A stretch of DNA of 61,908 nucleotides. Source: Neocallimastix lanati (nom. inval.) (taxonomy: Eukaryota; Neocallimastigomycota; Neocallimastigomycetes; Neocallimastigales; Neocallimastigaceae). Both the position numbers and the translations under genes were made by a program. The notes beneath the pieces are model-generated. The model saw only the letters and a list, made by a program, of their open reading frames with translations, searched no databases and was not told the DNA's origin. Position 1 is the first letter of the stretch. Each line of letters starts with the position of its first letter. This document shows, in pieces, positions 52,190-61,908 of the stretch. The DNA lies in contig JACVTC010000033.1 in assembly GCA_016946835.1 (NCBI GenBank), positions 1,410,501 through 1,472,408 of the forward strand, read 5' to 3'.

Positions 52190-52822
52190 TTATTTTTATA
52201 AATATAATTTTTAATATCTTCATCTTTATTTAATTTATTATCATTAATTACATGATTATTCTTAATATTTAAATCTTGAGAAGAATCATTACATATAGTA
52301 ATCTCCTTAGAAATAGTTGCCTTTAAGTACTTTCTAACTTTAGGTTTTAATATTTTCCATTTTGATAAATCAATTTCTTTTTCTACTTCATCTTTCTCTT
52401 CTTCATCTATTTGGAAAATATCGTTTTTACTAGCCGTATTAGCATTAGCTTTCCTAATTTCCGTTCCAGCATCTAAAGAAACTCCTTTCTTTTGGCAGCA
52501 TCAACAAAATATTACTTTGTCTCAGGAACGTTATTGAAATTTAAGGGAGAACGTTCACTCCCTCTTAGTAGTTTAAACATTCATTTCTGGGATTAGTTGA
52601 ACCACTTGGTTCTTCATTAAGCATTCTTTGGTATTTTAAATATTCAAAATAATTAAATTTTAGACAGTTATATTTCTTATGTCCTTCTTTGTTACAAAAA
52701 TAACACATCTGTACTCTATATTTACCTTTATTTCCATCATTATTCAAATAATTATATTTGAAATTATTATCACTTGATTCGTGAGTGACTGGTTTATTGA
52801 TATATGGGACTTTTATGTACAA
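52190..52822 (-). pseudogene. Gag zinc-knuckle fragment lodged inside RT
   Basis: CYFCNKEGHKKYNC is a CCHC knuckle (C-x2-C-x4-H-x4-C) and so belongs to gag. It is followed by NPRNECLNY and an acidic/Lys-rich stretch (DAGTEIRKANANTASKND...). It sits between the RT start (52908-53159) and the RT thumb (52164), where the palm with the catalytic DD should be. Confidence 0.7.
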
Positions 52823-52907
52823 TAATTTATAAGCAATGGGTTTTTAAAATAATGGTTTAATGGTTGTTTAGTAAAATTTATTAATAAAATTATAATATTC
52901 GTACAAT

Positions 52908-53159
52908 TTAAATAATAATTCTAATTCCTAAAATTTTATTTAATAATCTATAATCTATGCACAGTCTCCATCTACCATTTTTCTCTGGTACTAGAACAAT
53001 AGGTGAAGAACAAGGTAAATGAGAAGGTGCAATTAATCCTTTGTCTATTAATTTTTTTAATTCTTCTTTTAGTGCTAAAAGTTGTACCTGGGAAATTCTA
53101 TATGCTTTTTGTTTTATTAGTTTGCTACCTTCTAGTAATTCAATATGATGAGGTAGCAA
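52908..53159 (-). pseudogene. Gypsy RT N-terminal fragment
   Basis: HHIELLEGSKLIKQKAYRIS, ALKEELKKLIDKGLIAPS and PCSSPIVLVPEKNGRWRLCI match the start of Ty3/gypsy RT (H.I.....PI.Q..YR....E..EL.K....G.I..S.SP.ASP.VLV.KK.G..R.CVDYR.LN). It overlaps the end of the upstream protease frame by about 20 bp in another frame. Confidence 0.85.
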
Positions 53160-54480
53160 TTTTTGATGGCTCTAAATCATCACTAGGTATAACTATTACA
53201 TCTGAAAATGAAATTAATATGGATTTAAATTCATTTTCAAAATTACCATCTTTGATATCCATATTGCTAATTAATTCTTCCAAAATTTTATTTTTATTAG
53301 TTGAATTAATTTTATTAGTACTAATTACATTATTAATACTAGGATTATTCTCTAATATATAGCAAAACATAGATTGTGTATGAAGTTCATGTACGTCTTC
53401 CAAAGGAGCCAATGGGACCGCACTAAAGGTAACCACACCATTAACATTATTAGTACCATTTTTTACATATAAATATTTACTATCTGCATCTACTAATAAT
53501 TTATAATTTACTTGTGTTATTAAATTAATTATTATACCAAATATTGAGTCATCATTATCAAAAATTCTAAAGATAGCATTAATTTTTAGATTACCAATTT
53601 GTACTTCTAATTTTGCCATTTCATAAACATGTTCTTCCGTGTTGGGTAATGCCTGATGCACTCTACTAGAAGTAGAACCAACTATGGTATAATTTTTAAT
53701 ATTTTTATTTAAAAAATTTCTAGTTACCAAATTTGTATTACTATCACCATCATTTAATACAGCAGCAGAATGGCCATTAACTGAACCATTGACAATAGCA
53801 ATATCGTACTCTTGAATTTCTCCTGTAGTATAGCAATGGGTAGGATTATTTACTATTTCAAATTATTCTATATCATTATGATATTTCGTACATCTTACCA
53901 CTACATCATCATCCTCAGTTCTTACCTTTTTAAAACTTTTAGTGATATCTGAACGTAGGGCACTACTTATACCTATTAATTGGGCCAAAGTAATATTTGC
54001 TGGAGTATTTTGTAATTCTTTTATAATATCATAAGATTCAATACCATCTAATAATTTAATGATTTGGCCTACCTTAGTAGTTTTTTCCTTCATATTATTT
54101 TGTTCCAATTTTTTTGTACTATTATTTTTGTCGTTAAATTTATTACTGATATTGGATTCAGGTATATTTAATTTCATTGAATCTATATCAATTTTATTTT
54201 CTAATGTGTCGTTTTTATTATTTTTATTATTTTTATTATTATTATTATTATTTATAGTCAAGTTGGATGTATCATTATTAATAATATAATAAGTTGAATT
54301 ATTATTAAATTTTTATTAATATTATTATTATTGCTATTATTTTCATTATTATTATTACTTCCTTCATTATTAATATTAATCTTTCATATTACAACTCTTT
54401 CCCGGCTAGTTGGTCTAGTTTCAGAAGAAGACTCTAGTACTTGAGTTCATTCTAGATCCTTCTCGTTTTTCCTTCCTTTG
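53140..54480 (-). pseudogene. Gypsy gag C-terminus / aspartic protease region
   Basis: From about 54480 the minus strand reads SSSETRPTSRERVV, Asn-rich spacers, LQNTPANITLAQLIGISSAL, then IVNGSVNGHSAAVLNDGDSN and NLVTRNFLNK (53800-53700), the position of the retroviral-type protease active site. A D-[ST]-G triad is not intact (NDGDS). The stretch ending DLEPSKIATSSY runs to RT. At least one in-frame stop lies near 53862. Confidence 0.6.
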
Positions 54481-54499
54481 TTTATTGAATATTTCTGAT

Positions 54500-55960
54500 T
54501 ATAACCCTTTGCTTGAATTCATTTGCTTCAGTCAGAAAAATGATCCTATATATAGTAAGATTACTAGTACCCTTATGTGTAATGATTCCTACATGAATGA
54601 AATAAAATCTTTTGATATCAGTAAGTTTTTCTTTTAAGAAAGATACTTTTCTTTTTAATAATTTAATATGTGTTCCAAAAAAAAATTTAGATATGATGTT
54701 CTTATCTTCTCACTATGATTATGTGTCAGCCGGACACTTAGGATTCCAGAAAAAACTTGTTGTGAATTAATTAATTGAAATTACTACAGGCCTAGTTGAT
54801 GAGGACAATGTTAAATCCTTCATTAAATTATGACCAATTTGTTCCGAAATGAAAGCTTCCAGTCAAGCTAACCCTATAATGAACTTATTCCTTTAAATAT
54901 TCCTAATTGTCCCTGGCAAGTTATAGAAATTGATTTTATAACTAATATCCCTCCGAATTACTACAATAAGGAATACTTAATTATGGTCTGTTGAGATTAA
55001 ACTAACTATAATGGTACATCTCGCACCTTTAAAAGGTACTCCCTCTGTCATCGAAGCAGCTATCGCTTTCTTAAGAACTGTTTTTTTTTTTTTTTTTTTT
55101 ATTTTCATAGTCTCCCTCACGAGATAATTACGGATTGCCGAGCTTAATTTAATGGAGCGAGATTGTATGTATCCTTTTGATTAAATGCTCCATGACTACT
55201 ACTGGCCACCATACTACTGTAGGCCAAGTTTGAATGTTTGAATCAGTCTATCAAACAATATATAAGATGTTTCTCCAGATCTTTCCAAAACGAAGATTAA
55301 GATTGGCTTGATTGGTTATTCTTAGCCTAATTCGTCTATAGTAATTCAAAGAATTCTTAAGCAGGGAAACCAACTTTTCTTTGCTTTTAATAGATTCTTA
55401 CAGATCTTTTCTACTTTTTCTTCTTCTTCTTCTTTGACTCTTTCTTCTATAATTCTTTATATTCCTGATTTTCAAACTAATTTGGTTAGAATTAAACGTA
55501 TTCTTTCATCCTCCATTGAGCTGTATTCTATCGTTGCTAATCGATAAAGATCAAGTGCTCCTTCTTTTCTTGTTGGTGATCTTGTTTGGCTTCGTAAACC
55601 TTCTAAATTTATCCCTAAAATCTCTACTAAATTATGTCCTCGTATATATGGTCCTTTTAAAATCACTGAATCCCTCGACTTTAATAATTACCATTTAGAT
55701 TTATCGAACTCTCCATTTCCTAGACGCTATGATATTTTTAATGTATGTGAATTAAAACCTTGGTCTCAAAGTCCCAATGATCTTTCAAATTCCCTGAATA
55801 TATCTTCCATCCTTGATTGTCGTATAAATCTATCATCTAGTGTTTGTAAATATTCGGTTTCCTACTCTAACTCATCTCTTATAGACTCTTGGATTGATTC
55901 TTCTATTAATAGATGATGACTCTTCCTTCTCCCACATTCTTGCAGATTTCAATTCTACAC
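54500..55960 (+). pseudogene. Gypsy integrase fragment (opposite strand to RT)
   Basis: AGHLGFQKKLV (HAGHLG zinc-binding start), a CQ..KA-like CSEMKASSQANP, PGKL...LISLR, MVHLAPLKGTPSVIEAAIAF, PPYYCRPSLNV, ISLSNNI and GDLVWLRKPSKFIPKISTKL with PRIYGPFKITESLDFNNYHL follow the order of Ty3/gypsy integrase core and C-terminal GPY/F module. Numerous stops and frame changes and a T-run (55081-55101) interrupt it. Confidence 0.85.
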
Positions 55961-56149
55961 TTTCTAATCGCTCTGTGTAGACGATCTATTTTGAGTTGAG
56001 CAGTGTAATACAATTGTTGATTTATATCAAACCACTATATTATATATATATATATAGATTTTCTTAAAAAAAAAAAAAAATAAATTAAAATTAAAATTTA
56101 TAGAATAGGTTAAACTTATATATTATATAGTAATAAATTAAATTGAATC

Positions 56150-56205
56150 TAGTGCATTTCACAATGGTACATTTCATAATGTGGCGTATTTTGTATGCGG
56201 CTGGG
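56150..56205 (+). repeat. Gypsy LTR-like block (right)
   Basis: Tandem 'gtgcatttcacaatg' and 'gtacatttcataatg' match 50790-50830. They are followed by 'tgcggctg', a string also found at 16771 and 30968. Confidence 0.45.
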
Positions 56206-56499
56206 TTTTTTAATAATTAAATAAATAATAATATTCTTTTTTTTTATATATAATTTATTAATATTCAATTGTAAAAATAATTTTTTATAATTCTTTTTTA
56301 ATAGAATATTTTATTATTTCTTTTGAAATAGTTATTTAATAATATTTGATTGAAAAATATATTATTATTTCTTTTGAAATAATAATTATTTATATATTTA
56401 TTTATGATTGAATAGAATATCTTATATAATATAAACAATTCGATATTTACAAATATATTTATCAAATATTTTAACAATTTTCAAAAATACAAACACTAT

Positions 56500-56715
56500 A
56501 AGTATCCCATTGTGTAAGCCTTGTCTGAGAGGATTACAGTTTCCAGCTCCAATGATGGACGCCACCTATAGTGGGCTCTGCTTTCCCTTGAAGATCGCGT
56601 AGTGTGCTTCTATATGGAGTTTCTTTGCTTTTGGGGAGTTGAGAGCGTCGACGCCGTACCAGTATGGCAGTTAATCATACACCCATATTAATATATGGGG
56701 GAGACAAAAGTCTTC
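56500..56715 (-). other. GC-richer unclassified remnant
   Basis: The stretch has markedly more G and C than anything nearby. On the minus strand short frames read PYWYGVDALNSPKAKKLHIE and SIIGAGNCNPLRQGLHNGI, coding-like but broken and not assignable. It contains the hairpin block 56650-56670 shared with 14317-14337. It may be a LINE fragment or a structured RNA. Confidence 0.3.
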
Positions 56716-57292
56716 AGTCTATAAAAAAAAAAAAATTATTATTATAATCATTATTTTTATTATTATTATTAATTATTAATTTTTTAATTATAACATTTTT
56801 ATTGTATTTAAATACAATACAATATATAATATAGTATAATATAATATAATGTAAAATAAATATAAATAATTTTTTTTTTATTTTTTTTTTTTTTTTTTTA
56901 AAAAAACATACTTTAATTATTAAATATTTTTTACTAATATTGTTACTAATAATCACAATCACAATTCTTTTTTTTATATATATATAATTGTTATAATTAT
57001 TTTCAATTGTATAATTGGTTTTTTAATATATTCTATTGAATACAACTTTTAATAATATATAAATACCATAGACACGTTTATTGTTTATTGTTAAAATAAT
57101 AATATTTGTCATAGCATATATAATTAATATTATATCTTTTTTTTTTTTTTTTTTTTTTTGTTATTTTTTATTCGTATTATATTCAAATTGTTTTATTATT
57201 TTATTTTAATTTAAAAATTTAAAAAGCTATTAAAATTATTAAATTTAAGAGTTTTCGTCATCATTAAAATTGAAAAATTTAAATTAAATTTG

Positions 57293-57344
<52 letters not shown>

Positions 57345-57686
57345 TAAAATATGAGGTTCAGTAAAGTTTTATTTAAATACTTAATCTCATAGCAAAATTT
57401 TTAAAAAAAAAAAAAAGTAAATAAATGTCTGAACCAAATTATAATAATGATTAACATAAATAAAAAGAATAATTTTTAAATTTGGGACTTTGACTTTACT
57501 AGAAATTAATAAATAAATAAATTAATAAATAAATAAATCTATATATAATAAAAATAATAAATAAAATAATATAAATAAAATAATAAAAACTATTTAAATA
57601 TTAGCATTTTCTTGACAAAGCCCTTGCAAATTTATTTATTATTATTATCTTTTTTTTTTTTTTTGTAATAAAAGTAGTTCTTACAT
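56716..57686. other. AT-rich spacer upstream of 57687 gene
   Basis: Poly-T (57137-57159), a TAA microsatellite (57295-57343) and AAAT runs (57503-57536) are present. No gene was seen. Confidence 0.6.
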
Positions 57687-58319
57687 ATGATTATAGATAA
57701 TTTTGATATTATTAAGGAATTCATTATAAACTCCTGTATCGAACAAGGTCATGATTTTGATAAAGATCTTGATTCTTACTATGAAATAGAAATATTTACT
57801 CGTAAAAAAGATTTTGGTGACAAGGAATATAGTAAAAGTTTTTCACACATATATCATATATTTAAGATAAATGATATAGAAAAGTACAAGAAGGATATTA
57901 TAACTTTATGTAATGTATTTAATGCTCGTGCCTATATTGGAATTCGTCGAAAATCAATTAAACGAGTTTTATTAAAGTGTAATGTTGCAATTGCCAAAAG
58001 TTTAGCAAATAATGCAAGTGCAAATCCTTGGAAAATGGTTGAAAGTATCTCAAGAAGTGACTTTCCCAAAACAGATAAAAAGTGGGTAATTGATATTGAT
58101 TCCAAAGATGATTCATACATCATCTATATACAGGATACTATAAAAGAACTTGGTGGAAAATGTTATTGTAAAATACCTACTCCTAATGGAGTACATATTA
58201 TTTGTACTCCTTTCAGATTTGAAGAATACAAAAAGAAATTAGAGTCAGACCAAAAACAATTTTCAAACGCTAATAAAAATTACAGGACTTTACTCTATTC
58301 GAATTTACCTGAAAATTAA
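57687..58319 (+). CDS. Uncharacterised intronless protein, gut phage/Bacteroidetes-like
   Basis: 210 aa, no signal peptide, no introns. Visible features are an N-terminal acidic helix region, NVFNARAYIGIRRKSIKRVL (about 74-93), a basic/Ala-rich helix, KKWVIDIDSKDD (about 131-142), then 35 residues later IPTPNGVHIICTPF and a Lys-rich end. The ordered set NARAYI-RRS, KWVVDID and P-x-x-NG-x-H recurs, as far as I recall, in hypothetical proteins of gut Bacteroidetes and their phages. The spacing of an acidic DID pair and a later NGxH is reminiscent of archaeo-eukaryotic primase-type folds, but this is speculation. The composition is balanced, unlike the local low-complexity frames, so it is a real gene. 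Transfer from a rumen bacterium or phage is plausible. Confidence 0.75.
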   Translation: MIIDNFDIIKEFIINSCIEQGHDFDKDLDSYYEIEIFTRKKDFGDKEYSKSFSHIYHIFKINDIEKYKKDIITLCNVFNARAYIGIRRKSIKRVLLKCNVAIAKSLANNASANPWKMVESISRSDFPKTDKKWVIDIDSKDDSYIIYIQDTIKELGGKCYCKIPTPNGVHIICTPFRFEEYKKKLESDQKQFSNANKNYRTLLYSNLPEN

Positions 58320-58420
58320 AGAACTCACACATTATTTAAAATATAAATTAAAATAAAATTTATTTTTTATAGAATTTTTTTTTTTTTTTTTTTTGTGAAT
58401 TATTTTTATAATAAAAAATT

Positions 58421-58451
<31 letters not shown>

Positions 58452-60033
58452 TATTTATATATCAGTAAATACGCAATAATGTAATATTGCAAATATTATA
58501 GAATTATACATATAAAAGAAAGAAATTTACTTTCTTATCATAAATCATAAAAACATTAAAAATATTTAATATTATTAAATAATAGTATATATTTATACTT
58601 ATTTTAATATATTTATGTGATTGACTTGTTTATAATAATATTTAAAAATAACTATGAATAGTAATAATTATTCATAGTTATTATTAAATATTATAAAAAT
58701 ATAATAAAATATAATAAATTTATGTGTAATAATAAAGATTGATTTTAAGAAAAAAAAAAAAAAACTCTATTCAAATTTTTTTTTTAAAGTAGGAAATATT
58801 TACAGCAATGTCCTTTACATAAGGAATCATTTTAGAGCATCAAAGAAGAAAGTGTATCTCTATCTCTTAAAAAAAATATGAAATAAAGTTTATTAAATAA
58901 TTTTTAAATAGTTAGTGGAATATCAAATAAAATCATATATCATATATATATATATATATTCTATTTTAAAAATAACTTTTTTAAACCAAGTATTTTTTTT
59001 ACCATATCTTAATTTCCACATATTAAAATATAATTTTTCTAAAACTTTATAATTAAGATTTAATAAAATTACAAAAAAATATATTATTTTTTTTATATTT
59101 TATTTAATATATTAATACTATTATGAGAAGTAAATAAATAATAGTAAAGAGAAAAAATTTTTTTTAAAATATAATTAATTGAGTAATCAAGTTTTTATTT
59201 TTAAAAAATTGATTTAATCATTTATAATTTAATGAAGTTATTGAATTATTATCGAATTATTATTATTCAATTTTCATTTTAAATTATAATTATTTAAATA
59301 TTTATATTTATTTTATAAAAATAAATTTACATTTTTTTTTTTTTTTTTTTTTTTAATTTTTCTTATTAAAAAAAAAAAATGTTTATAATTTAAATAATTA
59401 TTTTTAATGGTTAAATTCTATTAAAAGAAAATATTTTTTATTCAATTTATCACTATAATTAATTAATTTAAAATAAATTTAAATATAAAATATTTTTCTT
59501 TTTTTTTTAAAATTATTTATATATAAATTTTTTTTTTAAAGCTAATGGATATTTTTTGTTTTTTTACATTAGGCTATACTATATCATTATTATTATTATT
59601 TTGTATATTTATTAATTATTTAATTTAATTTAAAATTGATGATTATCAATACATTTTTGTATGTTATATTATTAATTAGATTTTAATATTATTACATGCT
59701 ATTTCCTTTAATAATTTATATGTAAAAAATAGTTTTACTTTTATTTTTATTTTTATTTTTATTTTTTATTTTTTACTTTATTTAAAAAAAGGGATTATAC
59801 AAATTTAATTCATTTTAAAATATATAAATTTAAAATTTGAATTTCATAAAAGTAAAGATCATTGTAATATAATAAAATAAACTATTTGGCCATACTAAAA
59901 GGAAGATATTAAATCTTAGTTTATTAAATATTATAAAAATATTTTAATGAATATTATTAAACTTTTACTTAGTTTTAAATAAAGTATTTAAATTAATAAA
60001 AATATTGATATTGTTTATTTTTGTTTTATTTTA
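58320..60033. other. AT-rich spacer
   Basis: T/A runs, an AT run (58434-58452) and a hairpin at 58638-58691 are present. No gene was seen on either strand. Confidence 0.6.
58638..58691. repeat. Long AT-rich inverted repeat
   Basis: The arms 'aataactatgaata' (58647-58660) and 'tattcatagttatt' (58669-58682) are perfect complements around an 8-nt loop. Outer arms 'aatatttaa' and 'ttaaatatt' continue the stem after a small bulge. It lies about 320 bp downstream of the 57687 gene. Confidence 0.7.
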
Positions 60034-60205
60034 AATTAATAAATAAAATAAAATAAAATAAAATAAAATAAAATAAAATAAAATAAAATAAAATAAAAAA
60101 AAATAAAATAAAATAAAATAAAATAAAAAAAAAAAATAAAATAAAATAAAATAAAATAAAATAAAATAAAATAAAATAAAATAAAATAAAATAAAATAAA
60201 AAAAA
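60034..60205. repeat. ATAAA pentanucleotide microsatellite
   Basis: About 30 'aaaat' units have a few A-run interruptions. Confidence 0.95.
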
Positions 60206-60641
60206 AAGAAAAGAAAAGGTAATTCTTTATAGTATTTCTATTATAAAAGAAAATTGAATAGCTATTAAAATGTTTAAAAAAAAATAATTTTTTTTTTTTT
60301 AATATATTATTATTATTAATAAAAGAAACTTGTATAATAAAAGGCATTATTAATTATTATTATAATTAGAAATAGATAATTTAAAAGATAAAAAATATTT
60401 GACAAACTTTACCATATTTATATTAATTGTCGCTTAATAATAATAATTAAATATTTGATTTTAACTATTTAAGTATGGTTTTGTTTATAAAGATTTATCG
60501 GTATTGATTTTGAATGGTTTTATTAAAAATGTTCTTTGAAAATATTTCTAATCAAAGGAAGCTTTTTTTTTATTATTATTATATTTTTATTTTTATTTTT
60601 AATACATTCGGCTTCAAAAGTAAAGGTGCCCACTATTGATT

Positions 60642-60694
<53 letters not shown>

Positions 60695-60867
60695 CTAGCA
60701 AATCGAATAATCAAATAGGATCCATTCCCATTAGAATTATATATTCGGAGATTTGATTTTCTATCTTTCTACTAGGATCTCCGGTATAATCTGAATGCAT
60801 AATTATTTAATTCAAATTTTTATTCTTTGATAAAGAGTTCACCTTTTTTTCATTTTTATATTTTTTA

Positions 60868-60919
<52 letters not shown>

Positions 60920-61719
60920 TTATTAAAAGAGTTTTAATGAAAATGAAAATATTTCTGAATATGATATATTTTCTTTTATTTTTTTTTTATTATTTGTTAA
61001 TTTTCTTAGGTTTATTACTTTTAAATTTTGGTAATATATATCATTAATATGTGGTATTTATGAAATACCACTAATTAATATAGTTTTAATTATTTAATTC
61101 AAATTTTTATTCCTTGGTAAAGAGTTTACCTTTTTTTCATTTTTATATTTTTTAAAAGTTTTTTTTTTTTTTTTTTTTTTTATTTTATTTTATTTATTTT
61201 TGATTTAATACCTTTGATTAATGTATCAATTTAAAGGTCGTATTAATCTTTTTCTTTATAGTCAATACCCTTGTTCAAAAATTTTTGTCACATCACCTTG
61301 TTGGAACATAAAAATATAACTGAATCAATCAATTTGAAGTGACTTTATACTATGAAAGCCGAATACTATAAATATTGATGAATGCATTAAAGAAAGTTCT
61401 CTGGAATAAAAAAATGATTCATTCGAATTATTCAAAATTAAACAAAAAAAATTACTATATTTAAAGACAATTTATTAAGTAAAACAGTGTATAAAATAGC
61501 AAATTAAATTCAAAACTCAAAACCGATTAATATAAAAAGTCTATTTTACCAAAGATTACCTTCAAAAAAAAAAAATAAAAATAAAAATAAAAAAATTTTA
61601 TTTTTCTATTTTATCAATTTGTTGTTTTGCAGTGTTTATTGCTTTTTACTATTATTATAAATTAAAAAATAAAAAAAAAATTGTTATTTAAATATATATT
61701 TACTTTTTTCTTTTTATTT
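60206..61719. other. AT-rich spacer with duplicated 75-bp block and T-runs
   Basis: Pure T-runs lie at 60642-60694 and 60871-60918. A block beginning 'aattatttaattcaaatttt' and ending 'catttttatattttttaaaa' occurs at 60801-60875 and 61088-61163 with a handful of changes. 61230-61560 is less AT-rich but gives no recognisable frame. Confidence 0.6.
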
Positions 61720-61908
61720 TTAATTTATAATTTTTTTTTCTTTTTTTTTCTTTTTTTTCATTTTTTTAATTTTTTTAATTTTTTTTATTTTTTTCATTTT
61801 TTTCATTTTTTTATTTTTTTATTTTTTTTACTTTTTTTATTTTCATTTGAATATTCTTGTATAACTCCATTATTTATTTTCATTTCAACCATGCATTTTC
61901 TTTTATGA
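61720..61908 (-). CDS. C-terminal end of a Lys-rich protein (partial)
   Basis: The minus-strand frame is open from the window edge to a TAA at 61720-61722. It reads HKRKCMVEMKINNGVIQEYS, NENKKSKKN and then KKI/KKM triplets ending EKKIIN. The A-runs are broken exactly so that AAA-AAA-ATR triplets stay in frame, a 9-nt period that a neutral A-rich spacer would not keep. The N-terminal part lies beyond 61908. The function cannot be judged. The basic tail could bind nucleic acid or act as a nuclear signal. It may be the last exon of a spliced gene, since codons upstream are unseen. Confidence 0.4.

Larger units (their letters stand above)
50780..56205 (+). mobile_element. Rearranged Ty3/gypsy retrotransposon
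   Basis: LTR-like blocks in the same orientation lie at about 50790-50830 and 56150-56205, both with tandem 'gcatttc..aatg' units. The plus strand carries integrase (54500-55960). The minus strand carries gag/protease, RT and RNase H pieces (54480-51083). The parts together make one Ty3/gypsy gene set, but the middle block is inverted and RT is interrupted by a gag piece. All parts are broken. Confidence 0.75.

Noticed and set aside
53003-54289. Plus-strand ORFs (53003-53362, 54059-54289)
   Set aside because: Antisense to the gypsy gag/protease/RT frames, which carry the recognisable motifs.
56500-56715. 5S rRNA or tRNA in the GC-richer island
   Set aside because: Short strings recall 5S-like 'gccatac', but the required internal boxes and a closed stem were not found.
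60036-60347. Phe/Tyr/Leu-rich 103-codon minus ORF
   Set aside because: Translation of the ATAAA microsatellite.

Overview
The window is an extremely AT-rich piece of a eukaryotic nuclear genome, most likely from an anaerobic gut fungus (Neocallimastigomycota). The reasons are: homopolymer and TTA/AAAT-type repeats filling nearly all spacers; GT-AG introns in two conserved genes; a kinase whose catalytic domain carries wording typical of fungal PAS-kinase relatives; Asn-rich coding tracts; TAA stops; A-rich start contexts; and genes of bacterial or phage character sitting among LTR and LINE remnants. The assignment is an inference. A dictyostelid is the main alternative, but the kinase reads as fungal.

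Layout. 1-2550: decayed Ty1/copia element with LTR remnants. 4537-22597: three widely spaced, co-oriented paralogues (4537-5901, 12128-13300, 20546-22597). They encode secreted, repeat-built proteins with a Gly-rich or Trp-rich head, collagen/elastin-like IPG repeats, extensin-like or Glu-Pro repeats, CGPxSPNGPC cysteine loops and an acidic tail. A six-copy ~255 bp satellite (6416-7850), a LINE copy with an internal deletion (14800-16560) and long AATAAAT/AAAT arrays lie between them. 23422-27790: a 5'-truncated LINE tail flanked by a clear target-site duplication, then a larger broken LINE with endonuclease and reverse-transcriptase remnants. 27902-30079: a divergent pair, a secreted PI-PLC-X-type phosphodiesterase (minus) and a Cys-rich single-pass membrane protein (plus). 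34599-36503: RPT6, a 26S proteasome ATPase, with three introns. 38509-48497 (minus): a PAS-kinase-like Ser/Thr kinase reconstructed here as 13 exons (1114 aa), including a 6-nt microexon and a 3.25 kb intron. 50780-56200: a rearranged Ty3/gypsy element whose gag-RT-RNase H block is inverted relative to its integrase. 57687-58319: an intronless gene resembling hypothetical proteins of gut Bacteroidetes and their phages. 61720-61908: the C-terminal end of a Lys-rich protein leaving the window on the minus strand.

Working together. The three repeat proteins form the only evident gene family. Shared heads, cysteine loops and leader sequences suggest co-expressed wall, matrix or adhesive proteins. 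The PI-PLC/Cys-rich pair could share a ~150 bp divergent promoter. The remaining genes are independent. I saw no tRNA, rRNA or CRISPR array.
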